From Neobacillus niacini (lineage in GTDB: Bacteria > Bacillota > Bacilli > Bacillales > Cytobacillaceae), in NCBI RefSeq assembly GCF_023715785.1, contig NZ_JAMBOX010000002.1, positions 496,001-560,000 of the forward strand: a stretch of 64,000 nt of DNA, given 5' to 3'. The notes beneath the pieces are model-generated. The model was not told the DNA's origin and searched no databases. It saw only the letters and a program-made list of their open reading frames with translations. Within the stretch, counting starts at the first letter, position 1. The number at the start of each line of letters is the position of its first letter. Below, in pieces: positions 53,853 through 62,265 of the stretch. The position numbers were made by a program, and so were the translations under genes.

Positions 53853-54407
53853 TTACCGTTTCTGGCAAAAGATTGTCTGGCGCTCCTCTGCTTCATGTTC
53901 TTCAAAATAAATAACCGTCCAATCGGCAAATTCCCGTAACAATTCTTTTGGCTGCAGTTTGTATTGATTCGACATTCCCTGACCGTCCGTGCTGAGCGAT
54001 TGATAGTACGTTTCCATGAAAAAATAACCCTTGGCTTTTATAAGGTCCTTTACCGTCGATAACAGCAAACGGTCAAGGTAATAGGTAATCACAACTAAAT
54101 CAAACGTATTCTTTTCGCAAATTATTTCCCTTGTAAGATCGCAAACCCTTGCATGGATGTTCAGGTTTTTTTTGACTGCTAGTTCCCGTAGATAATGAAC
54201 CGCAATATCGGAAATGTCGACAGCTTCGACCTGATAGTTTAACCCCGCAAGGAACATACTGTTTGCACCCAGACCGCAGGCCAAGTCAAGCGCTTTCCCG
54301 CCTGTCAAATAGGTTGCTGCATTTTGCAATCTGGGATTTGGGTGCGGTAATTTTAAGTCCTGAAGACGTTCGTTATATTTCATATTCCATCTCGTTTGAT
54401 CATTCAT
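53853..54407 (-). CDS. SAM-dependent methyltransferase, TehB-like
   Basis: A 184-residue class I methyltransferase. KALDLACGLGANSMFLA is the SAM motif I, VEAVDISDIAVHYL motif II and DLVVITYYLDRLLL motif IV, close to tellurite-resistance TehB and related small-molecule methyltransferases. The ATG at 54,407 follows GAGGGG by 8 bases; the longer frame upstream lacks a site. Target unknown. Confidence 0.87.
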   Translation of the reverse strand: MNDQTRWNMKYNERLQDLKLPHPNPRLQNAATYLTGGKALDLACGLGANSMFLAGLNYQVEAVDISDIAVHYLRELAVKKNLNIHARVCDLTREIICEKNTFDLVVITYYLDRLLLSTVKDLIKAKGYFFMETYYQSLSTDGQGMSNQYKLQPKELLREFADWTVIYFEEHEAEERQTIFCQKR

Positions 54408-54477
54408 ATTTAGACCCCTCATATATGTAATAATGAAATCATGCCCTATATTATCAATTATCTCAAATAAAAAAATC

Positions 54478-54513
54478 AGGGACATAGCAAGTTTTAACAC
54501 TTACCATGTCCCT
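54478..54513 (-). terminator. Terminator overlapping the stop of the 57-residue frame
   Basis: AGGGACAT and ATGTCCCT pair (extendable by AAG / CTT), with a reverse-strand tail GATTTTTTTATTTG. It marks the end of a transcript coming from 54,501-54,674. Confidence 0.75.
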
Positions 54514-54674
54514 AACTTCTTGTTAAAAACAAAAACCGCGATCCAAATACTTAGACTAAATGATTTTCCTGGAATGAATTGATATTCTCTAAATAGCAAA
54601 CACACTAAAATAGCAAGGGCATTAGCAATGACCCCTGCATAAACAAGAGAACGAATGAATGCTGGATTAAATAT
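54501..54674 (-). CDS. Possible small membrane protein with ATA start
   Basis: An open frame of 57 codons encodes two likely membrane helices (FIRSLVYAGVIANALAILV and FSLSIWIAVFVF), and ends in KKLGTW at a stop that lies inside a good terminator. No ATG, GTG or TTG exists near the start: the frame opens at ATA (54,674), 7 bases after AAGGGAGTG, with a TGA two codons upstream. Either it uses a rare ATA start or it is a slightly damaged gene. The placement of ribosome site and terminator supports a transcribed gene. No family recognised. Confidence 0.45.
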   Translation of the reverse strand: MFNPAFIRSLVYAGVIANALAILVCLLFREYQFIPGKSFSLSIWIAVFVFNKKLGTW

Positions 54675-54897
54675 TGTGACTCACTCCCTTTGAATGTTTC
54701 TATAATATAACCCTTTACCATTTTATGCCGAAACACTGCGCTGTAATCTTTATCACTGAAAAAACCTCTCCTCTATCCTAAGATGATTCCTGACTTTTTT
54801 ATTTTATTCCTTTTCCAGCTAATTTCCACTAAAAAAACAGGATTTCTGCCAGTTTCCAAGAATACATTAGTAAAGATGGAAAGGGGTGGTTGTCTAC

Positions 54898-55940
54898 ATG
54901 CTTCGTGCTGAACAAATCGAAGTGCGAGATACTTTGGACGCGATTGAATATTTTTATCAAAGAGGCTGGACGGATGGTCTGGTCTGCCAATCGTCCCTCC
55001 AACCAAAGAAAGAATTTACGACATGCTAAGAAGCGTCAATATGGAGCCGGATTCCATCGTGGGTTCCATTCCTGAGCGTGGCAGAGTCTTTACCGCAGAA
55101 CTGGTGGCGATTAATGCCGTAATGGCCGGTTGTCTGCCAGGATATTTTCCGGTTGTCATGGCTGCAGTTCAAGCCATTTCGGAACCTGAATTTGGGCTGC
55201 ATGGACCAAGTGCGAGTACACACGGAGCAGCTGTTATGATTGCCGTCAATGGACCGATTACCGAAGAAGTTGGAATGAATGCCGGTTCCAATGCTTTTGG
55301 ACCGGGAAATCGCGCCAATGCCACGATTGGACGAACCATTAGATTATTGATGTTGAATGTTGGCGGCTCCCCGGAATTTGACCGCTCTACACTAGGAACA
55401 CCGGCAAAATACACGTTTTGTTTTGCTGAAAAAAAGACAGAGTGGACACCATTACATGTTCAAAGAGGATTTCATGAGGATGACAGCACGGTCACTGTTT
55501 TCGCCTGCGAAGGTCCGAATCAAATCCAAAACCATGGTTCGCTTAAGGGTGAAGGCATTTTAAAGACAATGGCTGACAGAATGAGTGCCCTAGGGACATT
55601 CAACATGGCGAGCGAAACGGAAATGGCGGTCGTCCTTTGTCCTGAGCATTATATCCACCTTCATAGAGAGGGCTGGAGCAAAGAAAGTGTTCAGCAATAT
55701 CTTTATGAAAATGCCAAAAGGTCGATTATTGATATGAAAAATGGCGGGATCATTGATGCGCCTGTTGCGTTGGGCGATGAACATTTATTCAAATATGCTG
55801 TCCCTTCCCGCGAACATATTCTGTTAATGGTGGCCGGCGGCGAGGCTGGAAGATTTTCGGCCTGTATGCCGGGATGGTTTAGCTATAAACAATCCAGAGC
55901 CGTCACGAAGGCTGTAAAAGCTGCAACTGGATTTACCTGA
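54898..55940 (+). pseudogene. Partner gene of UGSC protein, frameshifted by a 5-bp tandem duplication
   Basis: The ATG at 54,898 opens a frame reading IEYFYQRGWTDGL, then breaks. GTCTG is present twice in a row at 54,977-54,986; removing one copy joins the frames as GWTDGLPIVPPTKERIYDML and gives a 345-residue protein. Features of the intact family are VAINAVMAGCLPGYFPVV, LHGPSASTHGAAVMIAVNGP, NAFGPGNRANATIGRTIRL and TPAKYTFCFAE. I know the family only as conserved proteins encoded next to UGSC-type genes, so its reaction is unknown. The downstream frame is intact to 55,940. Confidence 0.8.
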
Positions 55941-56003
55941 CACGAGTGCTCCTGACCAATCGGTGATTGGTTCATAGATTCTTTAAGAAAGGATGAATAG
56001 AAT

Positions 56004-56534
56004 TTGGGTTTAATTATTTACAATCCTACCTCTGGCCCCAGTTTGAAGGAACTGCGGATGGCCAAAAGGGACAAACCTATTGAAGGAAGTGTAATCGGCT
56101 TAGTCGATAACGGAAAAAAGAACTCAGATACCGTCATTCAATATATTGCAGAGCGCCTTGAACAAAAATATCGATTGCAAGATGTCATTCATTATAAAAA
56201 AACTTCTTTTTCCCACGGGCTAACGGACGCAGAGGCTTCAAATTTAGCTCAGCAATGTGATTTTATCATATCCGGAGTCGGTGACTGAGGGTCCTGCAGC
56301 TCGGGCAGTTTGCTCGATGGGATTATATTGGAAAAACATGGTGTTCCGACTGCTGTCATAAGCACGGAACCGTTTATTGCCTCAAGCAAAGCGATGACCG
56401 TTGCCCATGGGATTCCGGACTATCCATTTGCCGTCTTCCCCCACCCGCTTGCGGCAACGGAAATAGTAGTTCTTAAAGAGTGGGCGGACAAGATTTTGGA
56501 GGACATTGAGGGTATTTTGTTAGGCGAATATTAA
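56004..56534 (+). CDS. UGSC-family protein, probable selenoprotein with in-frame TGA
   Basis: A 176-residue protein if the TGA at 56,286-56,288 is read as selenocysteine (residue 95). It starts with TTG behind AAAGGATG. Residues 1-94 (GLVDNGKKNSDTVIQYIAE, then QCDFIISGVGD) and 96-176 (GSCSSGSLLDGIILEKHGVP, then PHPLAATEIVVL) are two halves of one known family, joined exactly at U-G-S-C. In relatives the first position is Cys or Sec. A 7-bp stem with loop GTT stands 12 bases after the TGA (56,301-56,317). The biochemical role is unknown; a redox-active Sec/Cys pair is the likely centre. If TGA is only a stop, the product is truncated. Confidence 0.78.
56301..56317 (+). promoter_or_regulatory. 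Candidate bacterial SECIS stem-loop
   Basis: TCGGGCA pairs with TGCTCGA (one G-U) around loop GTT. The loop begins 20 bases after the TGA and its first base is G. This fits the general bacterial SECIS pattern of a short stem, a small loop with G in its first two bases, and 16-37 bases between UGA and loop. It lies within the coding region, as in other bacterial selenoprotein genes. Confidence 0.65.
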
Positions 56535-56537
56535 AAA

Positions 56538-56571
56538 AGATACTAGAAAGCATAATCGCTTTCTAGTATCT
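56538..56571. terminator. Bidirectional terminator after the UGSC gene
   Basis: AGATACTAGAAAGC and GCTTTCTAGTATCT form a perfect 14-bp stem with a 6-base loop and A/T runs, shared with the convergent amidase gene. Confidence 0.9.
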
Positions 56572-56579
56572 TTGTGTTT

Positions 56580-57995
56580 TTATAGATAGGTTGGTTCCAT
56601 ATACGTTTGGAAAGCCTTTTCATATGTATGGCAGGCTTCTAATACCAGTTTATCAGCAAATCGGTTTCCAGCGACCTGCAGTCCGACGGGAAGTCCGCTT
56701 TTAGTCAACCCCACAGGCATTGAGGCGGCGGGATGACCTGTCAGGTTATAGATTTGTGTCAGCATCCAATCGGTAGCAGGGTTGATGCTTTTTCCATTTA
56801 TCGTTGACGGGCCAGCCAATTGATGGTCAAATGCTGTAACAGCAAGCGTCGGGGAAACCAGCAAATCGTATTCGTTCAGCACAGCCTGAACTTTTTTCCA
56901 GATAATCGTTCGTTTTATTTCAAGAGCCTTATATTCTACAGCACTGTATTTTCTGCCGATATAAATCATTTTCGCCATTCCATCAGAGAAGCTCTCCGGG
57001 TCTTTATCATACAATTCACCATAACTGGCCGCAAACTTCACACACCACAAACCTGAAAAGGTCCAGGCAAGGTCCTTTTGGCTGACACCAAGGTCCATAT
57101 CAATCTCGTTAACGTCGCAGCCTAAATCGGAAAAATGCTGTACTGATTGATTAATAACCTGAGCCACATCTTCTGAAATTTCGTAAAGTCCAAAATTACG
57201 GGTATAGGCAATTTTTAACCCCTTCATATCCCGGTTTAACTCCATGAAATCTTCGCCTAAATCAGGGGTGACGCCAGGGTTATTCGTATCAAAACCCTGC
57301 ATAACAGAGAATAGCAATGCAGCGTCCTCGGTAGTTCTTGTCATTGGTCCATTATGCAAATATGGATGTTCTGATCCAAATAAATTATCACGATCTTCAT
57401 GAGGAACGACACCAAACGTTGGTTTGAATCCAAAAATACCCGTTAGCGCGGCAGGGATTCGAATCGACCCGCCCCCATCACTTCCTTCAGCAAAAGGAGC
57501 TAGTTTAGCGGCAACCGCAACTGCCGAACCACCACTGGAGCCTCCCGGAGTCAAAGCTTCATTCCATGGATTTTTCGTGACGCCAAACAAAGGGTTGTCA
57601 GTAATACCCTTGTGACCAAATTCCGGTGTATTCGTTTTGCCTAAGACAATGCCTCCGGCAGCTTTGATTCTTTTTAAAAAAGTAGGATCATAATCAGGGA
57701 TGTAGTCTTTATAAAGTGGGGATCCATATGTAGTCAAAATTCCTTTTGTTGGGGTCAAATCCTTGATGGCGATGGGAATACCGTGAAGTTTGCCTAGCAC
57801 TTCCCCCTTCACAACAGCTTCCTCAGCTAACTTTGCTTCCTCCATGGCATGCTCATTGATCGTAACAAACGCATTCCATTTTGAATTATGAGTTTCAATG
57901 CGGTTTAAAAAAGCCTCAACCACTTCGACTGGGGAAAGTTCCTTTTGTTTGATCAGTTTTCCTAATTCTGTGGCGGTAAAATCAGTAATGGCCAA
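56580..57995 (-). CDS. Amidase-signature-family amidase
   Basis: A 471-residue amidase. The Ser-cisSer-Lys triad is seen: Lys in PIAIKDLTPTKG near residue 77, cis-Ser in GGSSGGSAVAVA and nucleophile Ser in GSDGGGSIRIPAA. The family hydrolyses amides such as indoleacetamide, nylon oligomers or urethanes, and the substrate here is open. It is probably not GatA, since gatCB are absent. TTG at 57,995, 9 bases after AAGGGAG, is preferred; a GTG three codons upstream is too close to the site. Confidence 0.92.
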   Translation of the reverse strand: MAITDFTATELGKLIKQKELSPVEVVEAFLNRIETHNSKWNAFVTINEHAMEEAKLAEEAVVKGEVLGKLHGIPIAIKDLTPTKGILTTYGSPLYKDYIPDYDPTFLKRIKAAGGIVLGKTNTPEFGHKGITDNPLFGVTKNPWNEALTPGGSSGGSAVAVAAKLAPFAEGSDGGGSIRIPAALTGIFGFKPTFGVVPHEDRDNLFGSEHPYLHNGPMTRTTEDAALLFSVMQGFDTNNPGVTPDLGEDFMELNRDMKGLKIAYTRNFGLYEISEDVAQVINQSVQHFSDLGCDVNEIDMDLGVSQKDLAWTFSGLWCVKFAASYGELYDKDPESFSDGMAKMIYIGRKYSAVEYKALEIKRTIIWKKVQAVLNEYDLLVSPTLAVTAFDHQLAGPSTINGKSINPATDWMLTQIYNLTGHPAASMPVGLTKSGLPVGLQVAGNRFADKLVLEACHTYEKAFQTYMEPTYL

Positions 57996-58087
57996 GCCTT
58001 CCACTCCCTTTTTATATGGTATACCCTTTAATTATACTAGATAAGGAATGATTGGAGATAGAATTTCAAATATTTTCTGAAAATAAA

Positions 58088-58124
58088 AAAGCCTGGCTGC
58101 CACCCAATTATTTGGACAGTGCCC
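58088..58124 (-). terminator. Imperfect terminator after NUDIX/IDI-like gene
   Basis: GCCTGGCTG and the CAGTGCCCGGC region form an interrupted stem, followed on the reverse strand by six T. Confidence 0.5.
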
Positions 58125-58134
58125 GGCACATTTT

Positions 58135-58761
58135 TTATTTGCAAAGATGGCGCTTTATTCCTTCCAACACTTTTTCATAGTATGAAGGAACATGCTGGAC
58201 AAATTTTTCTTTACCAGCTTCTGCTAAAATGGTAACTCTCCGTCCATCCGTTCCAATTTTAAATCCTTCAATTAACACCTGCTCAGTGTTTCCAAGCCAA
58301 AGGTCATAAAACGAATAAAATGGTACTCTTACCATTCCTGTCACTTCTTCCTCCTGCAGGACAAAATCAGCGAAAGAATGATTAGTCTCATAAAGATAAA
58401 CATGAGCCATTTCTTTATCAATGATGTTTTCTTTTTCAACACAATATGGAACGACTCCAAGCGGGATCAATTCTTCCAGTGTCACATCGATCCCTATCTC
58501 TTCGTTTATCTCCCTTACCCCATCAGCAACCGTTTCATGTGCCAACAAATGACCGGCAGCGGTAATGTCCAATAGGTTAGGATAAAAATCTTTTTTCTCG
58601 CTGCGCAGTTGAAGATAGATATAAACGCTGTCATTCTCCTTACCTATAAACCAACAGTGAAAGGCTTCATGCCAAAGGCCCAATCGGTGCACCTCAGTAC
58701 GTGTCGCCTCCCCAATATGATTCCACTGTTCATCAAATATTTTTAACAATTCGTTTTCCAC
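58135..58761 (-). CDS. NUDIX hydrolase of IDI-like type
   Basis: A 208-residue NUDIX protein with a perfect box: GHLLAHETVADGVREINEEIGI near residue 70 matches Gx5Ex7REUxEExGU. The start FDEQWNHIGEATRTEVHRLGLWHEAFHCW is typical of the isopentenyl-diphosphate-isomerase-like group (YfcD type), but the isomerase cysteine motif is not evident. Substrate is unknown. GTG start after GGCGGG. Confidence 0.88.
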   Translation of the reverse strand: MENELLKIFDEQWNHIGEATRTEVHRLGLWHEAFHCWFIGKENDSVYIYLQLRSEKKDFYPNLLDITAAGHLLAHETVADGVREINEEIGIDVTLEELIPLGVVPYCVEKENIIDKEMAHVYLYETNHSFADFVLQEEEVTGMVRVPFYSFYDLWLGNTEQVLIEGFKIGTDGRRVTILAEAGKEKFVQHVPSYYEKVLEGIKRHLCK

Positions 58762-58810
58762 AGATGTCCCGCCATTCGTAATGAATTTAACTAACCTCCA
58801 GTTTATTATA

Positions 58811-59632
58811 TCATTTTGATCGATGATCGGTTAGGTCGCGGATTCCGTTACTCAGCATATAAAAGCCGAGAACCAGTAACGTAATTGTTAAACCGGGCGC
58901 CAAGGTGAACCATGGGCTGGATGTCAAATATTCCTGTGATTCTTTTAGCATTCTCCCCAAGCTTGGGTCGGGCGGCTGCACCCCTAATCCCAAATAACTC
59001 AGTGACGCTTCTGCCAGCAAAGCAATGGCGAATGCAACAGAGGCGGCGACAATCAGCGGAGAATATATATTCGGCAAAATCTCCCGGAAAATGATTTTCA
59101 TCGGATGAACGCCAATGGCCTTTGCCGCGGCAACATATTCAAGCTCTTTGTTTTGGATAAATCCGCTGCGGGCGATTCTAGCGATGCCCGGAGTTGCCAG
59201 GATTCCCAAAGCAATCGCGGTATTGACGATTCCCGTTCCGAAGACAGCAACAATCATAATCGCCAGAATAATACCCGGAAACGCCATTAACCCGTCGACT
59301 GCCCGCATAATCAACTCATCAATCCAGCCGCCTAGGTAACCTGCAATTCCACCAATGATTGTGCCAAATACAATACCCATTGTCACCACAATCGCTCCGA
59401 CAAAAAAGGCGGTTTGCGTCCCAGCCATGATCCTGCTTAAAATATCCCGCCCAAACGTGTCCGTTCCAAACCAATGGGCAGCGCTCGGGGCCTGCAATTT
59501 TTTGCTGACCGCAATCGCATTGACATCATAGGGTGTATAGAAAAAGCTGATAAGCATGACAATGAAAAAGAATAGCAAAATGACCAAGCCAAATATTAGA
59601 TTTAAATTTTTTCGTTTCTTCCTTCCACTCAT
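58811..59632 (-). CDS. oppC: Dipeptide/oligopeptide ABC permease, OppC/DppC type
   Basis: A 273-residue inner membrane permease with about six helices. FGTDTFGRDILSRIMAGTQTA and the ABC-coupling EAA loop (EYVAAAKAIGVHPMKIIFREILPN) are clear. It pairs with the DppB-type permease upstream, which it follows with only bases to spare. The ATG at 59,632 is 7 bases after AGGAGG, within overlap distance of that gene's end. Confidence 0.93.
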   Translation of the reverse strand: MSGRKKRKNLNLIFGLVILLFFFIVMLISFFYTPYDVNAIAVSKKLQAPSAAHWFGTDTFGRDILSRIMAGTQTAFFVGAIVVTMGIVFGTIIGGIAGYLGGWIDELIMRAVDGLMAFPGIILAIMIVAVFGTGIVNTAIALGILATPGIARIARSGFIQNKELEYVAAAKAIGVHPMKIIFREILPNIYSPLIVAASVAFAIALLAEASLSYLGLGVQPPDPSLGRMLKESQEYLTSSPWFTLAPGLTITLLVLGFYMLSNGIRDLTDHRSK

Positions 59633-59646
59633 CATCCGTCCTCCTC

Positions 59647-60591
59647 TCACTCCTTCAGTCTGATTCTTGGATCAAGGACTGTGTAGAGGATATCCACGAT
59701 AAAATTGATTAATACCACAACAAACGCAATATACAGCACAATTCCCTGGACGACAGGGAAATCGCGGTAACTAACTGCCGTAATTAACAGACGCCCAATG
59801 CCCGGCAGTGAAAAAACCTGTTCGACGACAATCGTACCGGCAATAACTTCGGCCAAAATCAGCCCGAATACTGTTAATACCGGGATCATTGAATTTTTTA
59901 GGACATGTTTATAAACAACAACCGCTTCGGTAAGTCCTTTGCCGCGGGCTGTACGTACGTAGTCGAGCTTTGACTGCTCCAAGATTGCATTTCTTGCATA
60001 ACGAAAGCTGATGGCGATTTGCGGCAGGGCGATGGTGAGCGCGGGAAGAGCCAATGAACCAATGGCTCCAGCCACACTTTCACTCCAAGGAACATAACCG
60101 CCGGTCGAAAAAAAGGAAAACGTCATCCCGATAAACAGGATTAACATCATTCCCACAAAAAACGTCGGGATTGCCATTCCTAGCTGGGTAAACGACGAGA
60201 GCAGGAAATCGCTCCATTTGTTTTCCCTCCTGGCTGTAAAAATACCCAGCGGAATCGCCACGAAAATCACAATGATAAGAGAAAACATGGCCAACGAAAT
60301 CGTGATGGGCAGCCGTTCCATAATCAGACTGGTAACAGGCCGGGAAAATCTGATTGAATCCCCCATATCACCCTGAAAAAATCCTTGGACAAGATTGAGG
60401 TACTGAACATGGGCCGGCTTGTCCAGTCCCATTTGACGACGAAGTGTTTCGACTTGGACCTCTTCCGCTTCAGGCCCTAAAATGGTCCGGACGGGATCTC
60501 CGGGAAGGATCTGAAAGACAAGAAAGGTGATAACAGAAATAAATATAAGGGTAACGAACAACAAAATAAATCTGCGAATGATATAGGTCAA
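59647..60591 (-). CDS. oppB: Dipeptide/oligopeptide ABC permease, OppB/DppB type
   Basis: A 314-residue permease with six helices. VFQILPGDPVRTILGPEA near the N-terminus and the coupling loop DYVRTARGKGLTEAVVVYKH, HVLKNSMIPVL, are family hallmarks. It forms a channel with the OppC-type protein. It starts with TTG (GGAG 9 bases upstream). Confidence 0.93.
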   Translation of the reverse strand: MTYIIRRFILLFVTLIFISVITFLVFQILPGDPVRTILGPEAEEVQVETLRRQMGLDKPAHVQYLNLVQGFFQGDMGDSIRFSRPVTSLIMERLPITISLAMFSLIIVIFVAIPLGIFTARRENKWSDFLLSSFTQLGMAIPTFFVGMMLILFIGMTFSFFSTGGYVPWSESVAGAIGSLALPALTIALPQIAISFRYARNAILEQSKLDYVRTARGKGLTEAVVVYKHVLKNSMIPVLTVFGLILAEVIAGTIVVEQVFSLPGIGRLLITAVSYRDFPVVQGIVLYIAFVVVLINFIVDILYTVLDPRIRLKE

Positions 60592-60719
60592 CCCCTATCA
60601 CTCCCTTCATGGCCAACTGCCATTAATAACGAAAAAAAATGAACAGGATGATTGGCATTCATACTTGTAAATGTCAGGGCTATCCGCGCTGAAGGTCGGA
60701 TAACCCTGACTATTGCGAC

Positions 60720-62249
60720 TTACTTTTTCGGCCTAATTTCCGACATATCCATGTAGAAGATAGGGTAAGTTTTAAACCCTTCCAATTTAGGGTTCAGTGC
60801 CCATGGCGTTTGGAAATCGGCAATAAACACAGCCGCGGCCTCTTCCGTTAAAATTTCCTGGGCCTGTTTATAAAGGTCAATTTGTTTCGCTTCATCTTTT
60901 TCTGCAATGACATCCGCCATGAGCTTGTCATATTCAGGGTTATTAAAATTTACCAGGTTGCTGCCTTTGTTATCTGATACATATCGTCCTAAAACTTTGA
61001 ATGGGTCAAGCTTTCCTGTAAAATCAATTAGCGTCATATCGTAATCCTTTTTACCATAAACATCCTCGAGCCATTTCGCCCATTCAATCACCTTAATCTC
61101 GGCAGTGATTCCAACCTTCTTCAGCTGCTCTACGGCAACCTGGGCGGCATTCGAATAGATTTCATTGTGCGAAGATACGGTCAGTGTTGTCGAAAATCCA
61201 TCCGGGTACCCCGCTTCAGCAAGCAGTTTCTTGGCTTTATCCACATCCGGCTTATAGTGGTTGTCAAGTCCTTCTTTATAGAAAGATCCCATTGCCGGAC
61301 TCATGTTAGAACCCAATTTGGTTGCCAAACCGGAGAAAGTTGCCTCGATAATTTCGTCTTTATTAATCGCATAGTTGATGGCCTGACGGACCCGCACATC
61401 CGAAAATGGCTTTTTATCATGGTTAAACCCTAACAGGAAGACGGAGTTATTATCCTGTTTAATAATCGAAAAATCCTTCTCAAGTTCTGAGATTTTATGG
61501 GCCGGAACATCAGTGATATCGACTTGGCCACCTTGCAAGCTCAATAAGGCTGACTGATTATCCGTTTGGAAAACAAATTTTACTTTATCTAGGTATGGCT
61601 TTCCTTTTTTCCAATAATCCTTATTTTTTTCGATTATTAGATTGTTTTCAGGATTATATTCAACAAATTGAAACGGTCCGGTGCCGATTGGCTTCGTATT
61701 TTGGTCGGCATCATTGCTTTCTGGAATTATTGCTGATTGATTGGCCGTTAACCGATATAAGAAGGAGGAATCTGGTTGTTTTAATTTCATGACCACCGTT
61801 TTATCATCCGGTGTTTCAATGGCTTGAATCACGTTGAAATCTGAGGATAGCGGCTCTCCTGTTTTCGTACCCATAATCCGTTCAAACGAGTATTTTACAT
61901 CGTTGGCCGCAACGGCATTGCCATTATGGAATTGCACGCCATTCCGTATTTTGAACGTATAAACGAGGCCATCATCAGATACCTCATAGGTTTCGGCAAT
62001 CGCCGGTTCGATGCTGCCATCCGGAAGCGGGTTAAACAAACCTTCAAACACGTTTAACATCACCCGGAAAGTCAGGGAAGCCTTTGCCTTATGGGGATCC
62101 AGAAAATCCGGATCACTGTTGATACGCACGCTGATTTCCCGGATATCCTCCTGCGTTTTAGACGGCTTTTTTTCCTCTTTACCTGAACAAGCACTTACAA
62201 CAAGGCTCATAATCAATAAACAAATGAAGATGATGGACCGTTTCGCCAT
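60720..62249 (-). CDS. oppA: ABC oligopeptide/dipeptide-binding lipoprotein (SBP family 5)
   Basis: A 509-residue lipoprotein with signal peptide and lipobox (LVVSACSG, Cys near residue 21). SDPDFLDPHKAK-like start, GLVYTFKIRNGVQFHNG, and VRQAINYAINKDEII are SBP_bac_5 family segments. It captures peptides, or nickel or other solutes in some relatives, for the OppBC permease. It is encoded upstream of the permease genes in the same operon, 128 bases away. Confidence 0.93.
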   Translation of the reverse strand: MAKRSIIFICLLIMSLVVSACSGKEEKKPSKTQEDIREISVRINSDPDFLDPHKAKASLTFRVMLNVFEGLFNPLPDGSIEPAIAETYEVSDDGLVYTFKIRNGVQFHNGNAVAANDVKYSFERIMGTKTGEPLSSDFNVIQAIETPDDKTVVMKLKQPDSSFLYRLTANQSAIIPESNDADQNTKPIGTGPFQFVEYNPENNLIIEKNKDYWKKGKPYLDKVKFVFQTDNQSALLSLQGGQVDITDVPAHKISELEKDFSIIKQDNNSVFLLGFNHDKKPFSDVRVRQAINYAINKDEIIEATFSGLATKLGSNMSPAMGSFYKEGLDNHYKPDVDKAKKLLAEAGYPDGFSTTLTVSSHNEIYSNAAQVAVEQLKKVGITAEIKVIEWAKWLEDVYGKKDYDMTLIDFTGKLDPFKVLGRYVSDNKGSNLVNFNNPEYDKLMADVIAEKDEAKQIDLYKQAQEILTEEAAAVFIADFQTPWALNPKLEGFKTYPIFYMDMSEIRPKK

Positions 62250-62265
62250 AAATCTTTTCCACCCC

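Noticed and set aside
53677..53868. Reverse frame of about 45-63 codons before the 53.1-kb membrane protein
   Set aside because: Its ribosome site is poor and it competes with the better N-terminal extension of the neighbouring gene in another frame. A leader peptide cannot be ruled out.
56286..56288. TGA as a simple stop splitting two small genes
   Set aside because: The second half has no plausible start or ribosome site, the two halves form one known family, and the TGA falls precisely on the U of U-G-S-C with a hairpin after it. A TGC-to-TGA mutation remains possible.
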